A DNA stretch of 64,000 nucleotides from Bacteroidales bacterium (GCA_017415715.1 JAFQFD010000027.1:62001-126000); one strand, 5' to 3'. Counted from the stretch's first letter, positions 8,960 to 17,272 are shown. Program-made: numbers and translations. The notes: a model not told the origin generated them from the sequence alone.

Positions 8960-8986
8960 CGGGCTCAAATCTATTTACGGGTCGGA

Positions 8987-9511
8987 ATGAACGAAAGATT
9001 TATAATACCTTTAAATGGATTGACTGCCGGAGAAAACATGTTTTCCTGGCAGGCAGGTAAAGAGTTCTTCGAAAGTTTTGAGAACACGGAAATCCTTGAT
9101 GCACATCTGGATGCAGATGTGAGAGTCGAGAAGTCGGGCCGCTACATCGGAGTTGACTGCGATGTGAGGGGAGAGGTTACAGTGGAGTGTGACAGGTGCC
9201 TCGACGAGCTTGATATGCCGATTGATGTTGAGATAAGACTCAGCGTCAAGTATGGCAGCGAGGAGTCCTCGGAAGAGCCGCAGCCTGGTGAAAGGGAGGT
9301 GATATTCGTCCCTGACACGGATGCGGAGCTGGACATGAGCCAGATAATCTATGATTATGTGTGCCTGTCGCTTCCGATGCAGCGTATGCACAGGCCGGGG
9401 GAATGCAATCCCGAGGCCATGAAGTACTACGGGGCTCCTGAAGGATCCGATGCCTCTGACGAGGAGGGAGAGGTAAATCCTTTCTCCGCTCTGAAGGACA
9501 TGTTCAAGTAA
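8987..9511 (+). CDS. YceD/DUF177 family protein
   Basis: This 174-aa protein has the YceD-family core: a DVRGEVTVECDRCLDEL segment containing the conserved C-x-R-C pair, an acidic middle, and a C-terminal SLPMQRMH block. The family is co-located with rpmF across bacteria and is needed for normal 23S rRNA accumulation in E. coli and plants; the role here follows from that and from rpmF lying next. I chose the ATG at 8987 because upstream codons would run into the promoter. Confidence 0.88.
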   Translation: MNERFIIPLNGLTAGENMFSWQAGKEFFESFENTEILDAHLDADVRVEKSGRYIGVDCDVRGEVTVECDRCLDELDMPIDVEIRLSVKYGSEESSEEPQPGEREVIFVPDTDAELDMSQIIYDYVCLSLPMQRMHRPGECNPEAMKYYGAPEGSDASDEEGEVNPFSALKDMFK

Positions 9512-9570
9512 CACTGTCATTCCGAATGAAGTGTCACACTGTCATTCCGAGCGAAGTCGAGGAATCTTTA
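9512..9570 (+). repeat. Dispersed intergenic repeat, TGTCATTCCGAGCGAAG type
   Basis: Two partial copies lie in tandem; the second carries the longer form ending in GTCGAGGAATCTTT. The same core (TGTCATTCCGAGCGAA) appears twice more at 32359-32424. These short non-coding repeats are known from intergenic regions of many Bacteroidota genomes and have no assigned function. Confidence 0.8.
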
Positions 9571-9606
9571 ACCTACTGATTATTAATAATTAAAAAATAT
9601 TTAGAA

Positions 9607-9789
9607 ATGGCACATCCAAAACACAAAGTCTCTAAGCAGAGACGTGACAAGAGAAGAACGCACGACGTTGCTGTAGTTCCTACACTCGCAACTTGCTCTA
9701 ACTGCGGTGCGACAATCATGTACCACAGAGTATGCCCAGAATGCGGCTACTATAGAGGTCGTCAGATCATCGAGAAGAAGGCTGAGTAA
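9607..9789 (+). CDS. rpmF: 50S ribosomal protein L32
   Basis: This 60-aa protein starts with the L32 signature MAHPKHKVSKQRRDKRR and carries an intact zinc ribbon, CSNCG and CPECG. It is therefore the zinc-binding (C+) form, not the zinc-independent paralogue. It is part of the large ribosomal subunit, follows the DUF177 gene, and is followed 15 bp later by tRNA-Arg. Confidence 0.97.
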   Translation: MAHPKHKVSKQRRDKRRTHDVAVVPTLATCSNCGATIMYHRVCPECGYYRGRQIIEKKAE

Positions 9790-9804
9790 TCAGTTTCTCG
9801 ATAT

Positions 9805-9876
9805 GGCCCTGTAGTTCAACGGATAGAATGGAAGTTTCCTAAACTTTAGATAGCAGTTCGATTCTGCTCGGGGCTA
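9805..9876 (+). tRNA. tRNA-Arg (anticodon CCT)
   Basis: The cloverleaf folds by eye. The acceptor stem is GGCCCTG with CGGGGCT. The anticodon arm is GAAGT/ACTTT with loop TTCCTAA, giving anticodon CCT. The T arm is AGCAG/CTGCT with TTCGATT, and the discriminator is A; no CCA is encoded. It reads AGG codons and probably shares the rpmF transcript. Accessory AT-rich DNA begins shortly downstream. Confidence 0.93.
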
Positions 9877-9899
9877 CTACTTATATACTTTTGCACAGT

Positions 9900-10003
9900 C
9901 AAGGGGAATTCGCGTAAGGGATGACAACCCTTTCTGTCAGGCGCAGCCTGCCAGTTTCGAGCCCCAAAGTATAGCAGCCACTCTTTCGAGAGTGGCTCTT
10001 TTT
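9900..10003 (+). ncRNA. Putative small structured RNA downstream of tRNA-Arg
   Basis: TACTTTTG at 9886-9893 could serve as a -7 box, although no good -33 TTTG is seen. The following ~100 nt has no open frame. It can fold as an outer GGGG/CCCC stem enclosing two hairpins: AAGGG/CCCTT with a 7-nt loop and CAGGC/GCCTG with a 3-nt loop. It ends at the strong terminator at 9976-10003. I compared it by eye with the SRP RNA, tmRNA and tRNA cores and found no match. It could instead be an elaborate tRNA-Arg trailer. Confidence 0.38.
9976..10003 (+). terminator. Intrinsic terminator with UUCG loop
   Basis: A 9-bp stem AGCCACTCT/AGAGTGGCT encloses TTCG and is followed by CTTTTTCTT. It ends the tRNA-Arg/putative small RNA transcript and abuts the 3' end of the convergent hypothetical gene. 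Confidence 0.85.
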
Positions 10004-10004
10004 C

Positions 10005-10391
10005 TTATAAAGATGTAATGCAATACTGCACCTTATCACCAGTCGATTTCTGAAGACCTACAGTCATCTTGATATTGTCCAATTGCATTATGTACATCTT
10101 CAAGAAAGGTTTCTGGTTCTTCGTTCCTTTCTTTATAGGCACTTCTGCTATTTTCTTTGACTTGGTAAGAAGTTCCGACAGCCTCATTACTGCCAGCGTC
10201 GACTCATATTGTCTGGCAGCCTTTTCAGCTGTTTCGGTTATGGAAAGATATTTGACAAGAATGTAATCCTGCAAATCATCATTCCACATTTTCTTTTCAG
10301 GGTTCTCTGCTATCCACCCCGCATAGAAGTCCTTTATGATCTTATCCCTCATTCTGACTTCCTCTCTACTGTTTCCCTGTGGTATATCCAT
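10005..10391 (-). CDS. Conserved-looking hypothetical protein, 128 aa
   Basis: I do not recognise a named family. The protein is highly charged and soluble, with no signal peptide, membrane segment or cysteine pair. It contains KIIKDFYAGW and a Lys-rich centre, and its C-terminus looks strand-rich (KMYIMQLDNIKMTVGLQ). I use the ATG at 10391; an in-frame TTG at 10397 would add two residues. Coding is supported by an open frame with normal amino-acid texture and a stop placed right at a terminator. It is the first gene of the AT-richer accessory stretch after tRNA-Arg. Confidence 0.65.
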   Translation of the reverse strand: MDIPQGNSREEVRMRDKIIKDFYAGWIAENPEKKMWNDDLQDYILVKYLSITETAEKAARQYESTLAVMRLSELLTKSKKIAEVPIKKGTKNQKPFLKMYIMQLDNIKMTVGLQKSTGDKVQYCITSL

Positions 10392-10572
10392 TTTCAAAGT
10401 ACTTTAGAATGCTAAGTTACACAATCACAGGCACATTACAAATCATTTTATAATACATTCGCACGATAACTCGGTGAGTGTTGCTTATCCGAAAAAATCT
10501 TCCGAAATTTGATGAACTATCAAAAATTATAAGGTTATGAAAAGATACTATTCTTGACTCTGATTGACAATC

Positions 10573-11034
10573 ATGGGCCCATTGGATACAATTGTCCAAG
10601 AGGTGGATCTGCATAGATTGATTCAGCAGTGATTCCAATTGATAGCTTGAGTATTAAATTGAACAGATTACAGCATGATTATGACTGTTTATATTGCAAT
10701 TATGAACTGACGAAGATTTTACTTAGACTAAAAGACTGCTCTACGTCCATAATGGTTGAATCGAATTATCTTCTTATAAGGTGCTATAATACAAAAATTG
10801 ACATATATATGCTTCATATGTAGGACTTTATAATGCAATGATTGAAGAATTTAATTCGTTCAGATCACAAAGCTAGCCGTTATTTGTAAAGTCTTAGCAT
10901 CGAATTTTACACAACAAGAACTAAAATGTATTTCGTCAAGTATTAAATTGATAGATAATTCGATATCTACTGTAGATTGCTTACTAAAGCATTTTAAAGT
11001 GGTTATTGATGCTTATAGAAACTTGAGATATTAA
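10573..11034 (+). pseudogene. Frameshifted remnant of a small gene (~150 codons)
   Basis: Four consecutive protein-like segments lie in changing frames. They are MGPLDTIVQEVDLHRLIQQ (from 10573), a ~64-residue segment from about 10629 with SLSIKLNRLQ and LLIRCYNTKI, a short GLYNAMIEEFNSF segment (from 10823), and a final stretch ending KHFKVVIDAYRNLRY with TAA at 11032-11034. The frame phases run 1, 0, 2, 1, each step in the same direction, so three small indels of the same sense would restore one gene. The product is unrecognised: soluble, Leu/Ile-rich and possibly helical. The stop is 5 bp before the CoiA-like gene, suggesting they once formed a two-gene unit. Sequencing or assembly indels are the alternative explanation. 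Confidence 0.45.
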
Positions 11035-11039
11035 CATAA

Positions 11040-12188
11040 ATGGAGCTCCAATACCCATACGCAACTGATGAATTCAACAACTTGATTCATATTACGTCTG
11101 TCAATAAAGATTCTCGTAAGAATTCTTCATACAGATGCCCAAACTGTGGTGGCGCAATGCTGGCTTGCTTAGGCAGCAAGAATGCACATTATTTTAGGCA
11201 TGATGATAAGAACCGTAAATGTGGAATAGAAAGCTATATCCACAAGGTTGCAAAAACTATTCTAATCAACCGATACAATACTCCACAAACTGTATTTGTC
11301 ATTGGTTTTTCACCTAAACGACAATGCAAAGAATACAATCAATGTAAGCACAAAGATTACAATTGCCACTTATCACCGGAATATCGCGAGTTCGATCTAA
11401 AGGTTCATTATGATCTTCCTGCTCAGGCTGAAGTAAATTATAATGATGAAAATGGAGTCTTTCGCCCAGATATAATTCTTACAAGTTCAAATCCTAATAG
11501 AAAACCTATATTTATTGAAGTTTATCATAAACACAAATCATCAGAAAATAAAGTTGATTCGGGAAATTTTATTATAGAAATTAGGATTAAAACATTTGAA
11601 GATTTAAAACTTCTTGAAGCAGGAGTTTTGCAGGAAAGTGATGTTGTCCATTTTCTAAATTTTAAAAATATAAATGTGTCACCTGATGAAATTGTACGTG
11701 AAATAGTTGAGATCGGTCAGGAAAACGGACTGCGATTTTCTGAACGCATTCTACCATACTGTCGCAAATCAATAAAAGGCAGACGTCAAGAATCCAACAT
11801 CAGACGATTAACACTATATAAAAGTGGGAAGACATTTGAGTCGGGAATTCTTGATGCCGAAGTCAATGATCATAATTTGAATGCTTTAATGGATATAACA
11901 TACAATATTCAGTCTGTACCTTATGATTTTCATCCTCACATGGTACTAGCAAAGTTGCATATAGAAGCGCGTAATTGCCACTTATGCAATCATTGTGTTA
12001 TAACGGAAGATGTGACATGGTGTGATATCGTTAAAAATGGTTCTACGCGAAAAGGAACCTTCAAGGTCGAAAAAGGACAGAAATGTCCATTCTTTAAATG
12101 GCATGAATGGTTAAATCACCTATATGAAACATATGTCAAAGACTGTCTTGATGGTAAGGATTTCAAGATTTGGACAAATAAACAGTAA
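11040..12188 (+). CDS. CoiA-like / PD-(D/E)XK nuclease-type protein with zinc motifs
   Basis: This 382-aa protein has a CoiA-like layout. An N-terminal zinc-ribbon half is RCPNCGG (Cys33, Cys36). It is followed by HYFRH (50-54), Cys61 and a helix ESYIHKVAK. A nuclease-like core follows, with FRPDII (Asp144) and IFIEVYHKH (Glu160), which resembles the D...E-x-X strand pair of restriction-like nucleases; the usual Lys or Gln after Glu is replaced by Tyr162. Extra Cys/His clusters occur near 96-110 and near 315-355 (NCHLCNHC, KCPFF). The family takes part in DNA processing in competence and is also common on mobile and defence islands; function here is inferred. Composition is clearly AT-richer than flanking housekeeping genes, indicating transfer. 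Confidence 0.75.
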   Translation: MELQYPYATDEFNNLIHITSVNKDSRKNSSYRCPNCGGAMLACLGSKNAHYFRHDDKNRKCGIESYIHKVAKTILINRYNTPQTVFVIGFSPKRQCKEYNQCKHKDYNCHLSPEYREFDLKVHYDLPAQAEVNYNDENGVFRPDIILTSSNPNRKPIFIEVYHKHKSSENKVDSGNFIIEIRIKTFEDLKLLEAGVLQESDVVHFLNFKNINVSPDEIVREIVEIGQENGLRFSERILPYCRKSIKGRRQESNIRRLTLYKSGKTFESGILDAEVNDHNLNALMDITYNIQSVPYDFHPHMVLAKLHIEARNCHLCNHCVITEDVTWCDIVKNGSTRKGTFKVEKGQKCPFFKWHEWLNHLYETYVKDCLDGKDFKIWTNKQ

Positions 12189-12318
12189 TTGTATACAGTG
12201 AGAGAGTAAACGACTATGTGTAGAAGACTACGCCTCATAGTGTGACTCGTTGGAAATAGGTGGCACATTGGGTGTAGCGGGGTGAAGCGTCCGGCAGGAA
12301 AATGGTTGATTTTATGAT

Positions 12319-12376
12319 GGACGGTGCCGGATCAGGCGGGAATAACCTGGTTTTGGGCACCGTCCGACAGTTTTTT
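12319..12376 (+). terminator. Probable intrinsic terminator, 10-bp stem
   Basis: Perfect 10-bp arms at 12319-12328 and 12356-12365 enclose a 27-nt loop that itself carries a CAGG/CCTG pair. TTTTTT starts at 12371. The loop is long for a classical terminator, so a regulatory hairpin is possible. Confidence 0.45.
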
Positions 12377-12499
12377 CGGCATTTTTGTGATGGACGGTCG
12401 AAATTACAGTGTCCACGATCAACGAAAAGACACCCGGAGCAATCCCTGCCATCCTTTCTGTGTACTGGTCACCGTTTTTGTGTGTATGCTATTTTTTCT

Positions 12500-12507
12500 T
12501 ATATTTG
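12500..12507 (+). promoter_or_regulatory. Promoter of the ridA operon (-7, with -33 at 12477-12480)
   Basis: TATATTTG matches the -7 consensus, and TTTG ending at 12480 stands 19 bp upstream, the canonical Bacteroidota spacing. The leader to the ATG at 12546 is about 32 nt. It probably drives the six-gene run to 21861. Confidence 0.7.
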
Positions 12508-12545
12508 CATGTTAATCGAATAACATCAAATTAATAAGTGATATC

Positions 12546-12920
12546 ATGAAAAAGGTAATTGCAACTCCTGATGCACCGAAGGCGGTGGGCCCATATTCAC
12601 AGGCCATCGAAGTGAATGGAACTCTCTATATTTCAGGCCAGATTCCTGTGAATCCTGTTGATGGAAAGGTGCAGGAGGATATCGTGGCGGCTGCTCATCA
12701 GTCTCTCAAGAACATCGGAGCCATCCTCAAGGAGGCAGGCATGACTTATGACAATGTCGTAAAGACTACAGTTCTTCTTGCAGACATCGCTGACTTCAAG
12801 GCAGTGAACGAGGTCTATGCTGAATATTTCACAGGTGAGAAGCCTGCAAGAGCTTGCTATCAGGCTGCGGCGCTCCCTCTTGGCGTAAAGGTTGAGATTG
12901 AAGCAATTGCAGTTAAATAA
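12546..12920 (+). CDS. ridA: RidA family reactive enamine/imine deaminase
   Basis: This 124-aa protein has the RidA/YjgF/UK114 pattern: APKAVGPYSQAIEVNG, YISGQIPVNP, the conserved Arg in KPARACYQ, and a C-terminal KVEIEAIAV. It hydrolyses reactive enamine and imine intermediates (2-aminoacrylate) released by PLP enzymes. The Arg that binds the substrate carboxylate is present. Its TAA overlaps the next ATG as TAATG, so it is coupled to the membrane-anchored protein gene. Confidence 0.93.
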   Translation: MKKVIATPDAPKAVGPYSQAIEVNGTLYISGQIPVNPVDGKVQEDIVAAAHQSLKNIGAILKEAGMTYDNVVKTTVLLADIADFKAVNEVYAEYFTGEKPARACYQAAALPLGVKVEIEAIAVK

Positions 12921-15178
12921 TGAATAGGAAGTCCCTTATAATCAGTATTATAGCATTGGCAGTCATGGTGATCGGAGTAGCGGTTGCCGTGGCTGCTCTA
13001 TATTATGACCCGGACAAGAAGGAGTCTGTGGAAGGTCGATATGAGCTGCTCCAGGCAGTCCCTTCAAACGCAGTTGTGGCAGGATGCCTGTCTCATGTCA
13101 GAGATGTCTCTTCGGATGTCTTTGCAGGCTTCAAGTTTCCCGCCGCTCTTTCTGATGCCGTGTCGGACGGACTGATCGGGACTCTTTCGGAAGCGCCGAT
13201 GGCGTTTTCGCTCCACTACTCGGGCAAGCTGACCCCGCTCTACATCTTTGACGCAGGCGCAGCTGCTCCGACGCCTTCGTCCGAAGCTTCGGCCCTCATG
13301 GACTTCGGCCGCAGCCACGGACTTCAGGCCAGCTATCTGGACTGCTCGTCAGTCCTGGACGGCGGAGAACTGGCTCTCCGCTCATTGGTGATCATGGCAG
13401 AGACTGATGCTCTTGTGAAATCATCCATAAGGCATCTGGAAGAGTCTCTCTCTGTTCTGGAGGCTTCCGGCTTTGCCAAGGTGGCAAAGACTGCCGCAGG
13501 CTCAGACCTGATATTCGTCTCATATGCACAGGCGAAGCCACTCTTCACCACACTTTTCGGCAGAAAATACTTCTCTGAAAAATATGGCAAGTCTGCCAAT
13601 GCCGCCTATTCTGCGATGGCTGATTTCACATGCTCGCTGGCAGACTGGGCCGTCTTCTCGGTAGAGCATTCTGAAACTGCTTCTACGCTTCTGAAAGGCC
13701 TTCAGGTCTATGCGGACGATGCATCAGACTTCATGTCTGTCATAGCCCAGACCCAGCCTGCGACAAGCTCGGCTTCGGATATCCTCCCTTCTTATACTTA
13801 CTTTGCGCTGACGCTTCCTATGGCATCATGGGATTCATATCAGACCGCATATAAGGCATACCTCGATTCAAAGCAGAAACTTGCAGAATACAACCGTAAC
13901 CAGACTCTTCTGGCCGATCAGAACGGCCTCTCGCCGGAATTGTTCGTGCGCAGGCTTGCTCCAAAGGAAGTAGCAAAGGCCACATTCGGCTCTGCAGATG
14001 CTCTGCATGAGGTAAACCTTGTCAAGCTGGGCAAGAATGACACGGTGGTGTTCAGAGGAACAGGTGTCGCTTCATTCAAGGATTATGTGCCTGCAGTGCA
14101 TGAGTTCATGTTCCCTGGCTGCATCGCTTCAGTATTCGGCAAGTGGTTCGCTCTCAATGAAGAGACTCATTTCACGGTAATTGACGGCTGGCTTGTGACC
14201 GGCGGCAGGGACGCGGTTGAGGAATACGCGTCTGGCAGGGCCTTGGAATACAGCCTGAAGGAATATATGGCAGATGCCGGCAGCGAAGACCTGCTGGCTC
14301 TCAAGCCTGTATCTATGGAGGCATATCTCAACCTCGGTGTCAAGACAGATGTCCTTCCAAAGATCCTTAACAAGGAGATAAGAAACGCCCTTGACTTCCA
14401 GGCAAAGGATGCTCAATATCGTCCTATGGTCATGGAGGCGGTTGCCAAGGGAAACAATGTGGCTACAGACCTGTCAGTGTATGCTCTTGAGCTGCAGCGC
14501 ATAAAGGCTCCTGAGTTTGAGAGGGATACCACAGTCACGGTTCCGACCGGACCGTTCCGCGTCAAGAACTCCGGCACAGGAAGAATGAATATCTTCTATC
14601 AGAACTCGGCAGGGGCCATATGCCTCAAAGAAGAGACTGGAGAAGGAATCTGGGGTGTGCCTTTCGGCAAGCCTCTCTGCGGAGTCGCGCAGACAATCGA
14701 CTATTATGCAAACGGAAAGCTCCAGATCCTGTTCGGTGCAGGCAGCAGCATATACCTTATCGACAGACTCGGACGCTTCGTCTCAGGATTCCCTGTGGAT
14801 CTCGGCAAGGAGATCCTCATAGGCCCTGAACCATATGACTTTAACGGAACAAATGCATATAATGTAATGGTCCTCCACAAGGACAATACCATCGACATGT
14901 ATAACCTCAAGGGCGAGAAACCGTCTTCGTGGAAAGGAATTTCCTGTGAGGAGACCATCAAGGTCCTTCCTGAGAGGATCATAGTCGGAGGAAATACATT
15001 CTGGGTGGTCAGGACATCGATCCAGACTCTGATATATCCGTTCGCGGGCGGCGATCCGCTGACGCTGTATGAGGGACAGAAGATGATACTTCCTGACAGC
15101 AGGATAGATATTGTCGACCATGCTACCGTCCAGGCTGAGTGCTATGACGGACAGGTCAGGACAATAAAGCTTAAATAG
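12920..15178 (+). CDS. Membrane-anchored extracytoplasmic protein of unknown function
   Basis: This 752-aa protein has one N-terminal membrane segment (about 6-28), then a long extracytoplasmic part with no Cys-rich or catalytic motif that I recognise. The pattern LLQAVPSNAVVAGCL near the start and alternating alpha/beta texture resemble DUF3352-type proteins of Bacteroidota. The last ~200 residues look like beta-propeller strands (IYLIDRLGRFVSGFPVDLG, NVMVLHKDNTIDMYNLKG). It is translationally coupled to ridA and precedes the acyl-CoA ligase. Function is unknown; surface or periplasmic placement is inferred from the anchor. Confidence 0.75.
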   Translation: MNRKSLIISIIALAVMVIGVAVAVAALYYDPDKKESVEGRYELLQAVPSNAVVAGCLSHVRDVSSDVFAGFKFPAALSDAVSDGLIGTLSEAPMAFSLHYSGKLTPLYIFDAGAAAPTPSSEASALMDFGRSHGLQASYLDCSSVLDGGELALRSLVIMAETDALVKSSIRHLEESLSVLEASGFAKVAKTAAGSDLIFVSYAQAKPLFTTLFGRKYFSEKYGKSANAAYSAMADFTCSLADWAVFSVEHSETASTLLKGLQVYADDASDFMSVIAQTQPATSSASDILPSYTYFALTLPMASWDSYQTAYKAYLDSKQKLAEYNRNQTLLADQNGLSPELFVRRLAPKEVAKATFGSADALHEVNLVKLGKNDTVVFRGTGVASFKDYVPAVHEFMFPGCIASVFGKWFALNEETHFTVIDGWLVTGGRDAVEEYASGRALEYSLKEYMADAGSEDLLALKPVSMEAYLNLGVKTDVLPKILNKEIRNALDFQAKDAQYRPMVMEAVAKGNNVATDLSVYALELQRIKAPEFERDTTVTVPTGPFRVKNSGTGRMNIFYQNSAGAICLKEETGEGIWGVPFGKPLCGVAQTIDYYANGKLQILFGAGSSIYLIDRLGRFVSGFPVDLGKEILIGPEPYDFNGTNAYNVMVLHKDNTIDMYNLKGEKPSSWKGISCEETIKVLPERIIVGGNTFWVVRTSIQTLIYPFAGGDPLTLYEGQKMILPDSRIDIVDHATVQAECYDGQVRTIKLK

Positions 15179-15206
15179 AAAACAAGTGTACTTAACTGGA
15201 AATATT

Positions 15207-16862
15207 ATGGAATTCACATCAGTAAACAAAATCTTCGAGAACTCGTTCAAGAAGAATTGGGATCGCCCGGCGATCTCCAACTATCACGGCGAGACTCTCC
15301 ATTTCAAGGATGTCGCCAGGCGTGTTGAGAAGCTGCACATCATGTTTGAGGAGTGCGGTCTCCAGAAAGGTGACAAAGTGGCTATATGCTCGAGAAACCA
15401 GGCCAACTGGGCTGTTACTTTCCTCGCTATATTGACTCACGGAGCCGTCCCTGTACCTCTCCTTCACGAGTTCAAGTCAGCAAATATTCACCATCTCGTA
15501 AATCACTCGGAGGCAAAGATCCTCTTCGTGGACGAGGTGATCTGGGAAGGTCTTTCCGAGACAGAGATGCCTGACCTTCATGCCATCATTCAAGTGAACA
15601 ATTTCAGGATCCTTTATGCCAAGGATGATAGCATAGTAGAGGCAAAGGCGCATCTCAACGAACTCTTCGGTAGAAAATATCCGGAAGCTTTCACTCCTGA
15701 TTGCATCAACTATTACGAGGATACAGCGGATGAACTTGCCGTAATCAACTATACATCAGGAACATCAGGCTTCTCAAAGGGTGTAATGATCCCATATCGT
15801 GCGATCTTCTCGAACATAGAGTTTGCAAAGAAGGTCCTTCCTCAGCTCAATAACACTTCGAGAGTGGTTTCGATGCTTCCTTGCGCTCATATGTATGGCC
15901 TCATGTTCGAGGTGCTCTATGAGCTTTCAGCAGGTTGCCATGTTCACTTCCTTTCACGCCTCCCGAGCCCTAAGATCATCATGCAGGCGCTTGCAGAGGT
16001 CAAGCCGAACATCGTCATAGCGGTTCCTCTGGTCATTGAGAAGATATACAAGAGCAAGGTGAAGCCTGTTCTCGAGAAGGAAGGCATCAAGTTCCTCATG
16101 AAGGTTCCGGGACTCAACCAGGTCGTTCTCAACAAGGTGAGGAACGAGCTGATCAATGCATTTGGAGGCGAGTTCATAGAGGTGATCATAGGTGGTGCGG
16201 CATTCAACAAGGAAGTTGAGGCGTTCTTCAAGAGAATGAACTTCCCGTTCACCGTAGGATACGGCATGACGGAGTGTGCTCCTATCATCACATATGACGA
16301 CTGGAAAGTGGAGAAACTTTATTCATGTGGAAAGGCTGCTCCTAACATGGAAGTGCGCATCGAGTCAAAGGATCCGGCAAACATCCCAGGCGAGATCCAG
16401 GTCAAGGGCGCCAATGTGTTCCTCGGATACTTCAAGAACGAGGAAGCTACAGCAGAGGTGTTCACCGAGGACGGATGGTTCCGCACTGGTGACATGGGAA
16501 TCCTCGACGCGGACGGCTCACTCTTCATCAAGGGACGCACAAAGTGCATGATCCTCGGTCCGAGCGGCCAGAATATCTACCCTGAGGAAGTGGAGACAGT
16601 CATCAACAGCCAGCCATATGTCGTTGACTCACTTGTGGTTGAGGATAACGGCGGCCTTACAGCCCTCATCTATCCTGACTTCCAGCAGGGAGAGAAGGAC
16701 GGAATGTCACAGGAGGCTTTCGTGAAGTATATGGAAGGCACCCTCGGAGAACTCAACCAGGAGCTTCCTAACTATGCGAAGCTCAAGAAGATCGAGGTGA
16801 TGTCCGAAGACTTCGAGAGGACTCCTAAGAAGAGCATCAAGAGATACCTTTATCAGAGATAA
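15207..16862 (+). CDS. Long-chain acyl-CoA synthetase-like AMP-forming ligase
   Basis: This 551-aa adenylate-forming enzyme activates a carboxylate (probably a long-chain fatty acid) to acyl-AMP and then acyl-CoA. The A3 phosphate loop is NYTSGTSGFSKGVM, A5 is GYGMTECAPI, A7 is GWFRTGDMG, the A8 hinge is KGRTKCMILGPSGQNIYPEEVE, and the catalytic Lys near the C-terminus lies in TPKKSIKRYLY. I use the ATG at 15207; a reading from 15186 adds seven residues without family support. It starts 28 bp after its neighbour and is followed 2 bp later by the dCMP deaminase gene. Substrate is not determinable. Confidence 0.9.
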   Translation: MEFTSVNKIFENSFKKNWDRPAISNYHGETLHFKDVARRVEKLHIMFEECGLQKGDKVAICSRNQANWAVTFLAILTHGAVPVPLLHEFKSANIHHLVNHSEAKILFVDEVIWEGLSETEMPDLHAIIQVNNFRILYAKDDSIVEAKAHLNELFGRKYPEAFTPDCINYYEDTADELAVINYTSGTSGFSKGVMIPYRAIFSNIEFAKKVLPQLNNTSRVVSMLPCAHMYGLMFEVLYELSAGCHVHFLSRLPSPKIIMQALAEVKPNIVIAVPLVIEKIYKSKVKPVLEKEGIKFLMKVPGLNQVVLNKVRNELINAFGGEFIEVIIGGAAFNKEVEAFFKRMNFPFTVGYGMTECAPIITYDDWKVEKLYSCGKAAPNMEVRIESKDPANIPGEIQVKGANVFLGYFKNEEATAEVFTEDGWFRTGDMGILDADGSLFIKGRTKCMILGPSGQNIYPEEVETVINSQPYVVDSLVVEDNGGLTALIYPDFQQGEKDGMSQEAFVKYMEGTLGELNQELPNYAKLKKIEVMSEDFERTPKKSIKRYLYQR

Positions 16863-16864
16863 TC

Positions 16865-17269
16865 ATGGAGAAATTTGACCAAAGCTACATAGCCATGGCA
16901 GGCGTATGGGCGCAGAATTCATATTGCAAGCGCCGTCAGGTGGGCGCCCTTCTTGTCAAGGACAGAATGATCATATCGGACGGATACAACGGCACACCGT
17001 CAGGATTCGAGAACATCTGTGAGGACGAAAACGGTGTTACGAAACCATATGTCCTCCATGCTGAGGCCAATGCGATCTCCAAGGTTGCGCAGTCCGGCAA
17101 CAGCAGCAAGGGAGCCACGCTCTATGTGACGGCTTCGCCTTGCATGGAATGCGCAAAGCTCATAATCCAGGCCGGCATCAAGAGGGTCGTATACCGCGAT
17201 GCATATCGTCTGACAGACGGCATCGACCTCCTGACAAGGGCTGGAATAGAAGTCGAACAGGTAGACTAG
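16865..17269 (+). CDS. Deoxycytidylate (dCMP) deaminase family protein
   Basis: This 134-aa protein is a zinc-dependent deaminase making dUMP from dCMP for thymidylate synthesis. The zinc site is complete: HAE (His65, Glu67) and PCxxC (Cys93, Cys96), with the nucleotide-contact region RRQVGALLVKD and GYNGTPSGFEN typical of dCMP deaminases. It is 2 bp after the acyl-CoA ligase gene and 3 bp before the S41 protease gene, an arrangement common in Bacteroidota. Confidence 0.92.
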   Translation: MEKFDQSYIAMAGVWAQNSYCKRRQVGALLVKDRMIISDGYNGTPSGFENICEDENGVTKPYVLHAEANAISKVAQSGNSSKGATLYVTASPCMECAKLIIQAGIKRVVYRDAYRLTDGIDLLTRAGIEVEQVD

Positions 17270-17272
17270 AAT

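Larger units (their letters stand above)
12189..12545. other. Gene-free 357 bp with two hairpins
   Basis: No convincing coding is seen. A nested hairpin at 12213-12241 (ACTATG/CATAGT enclosing GTAG/CTAC) sits just after the CoiA-like gene. A second, with 10-bp perfect arms GGACGGTGCC/GGCACCGTCC at 12319-12328 and 12356-12365, is followed within 5 bp by a T-run and could be a terminator. ATGGACGGT recurs at about 12391. The ridA promoter follows. Confidence 0.6.

Noticed and set aside
9895..9975. Second tRNA after tRNA-Arg
   Set aside because: A 7-nt-loop stem and a TTTCGAG-like stretch exist, but no acceptor stem, D arm or proper anticodon loop can be drawn.
12302..12523. Two overlapping open frames before ridA
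   Set aside because: They cross the hairpin and the ridA promoter, are Phe/Cys-rich, and have no family resemblance.
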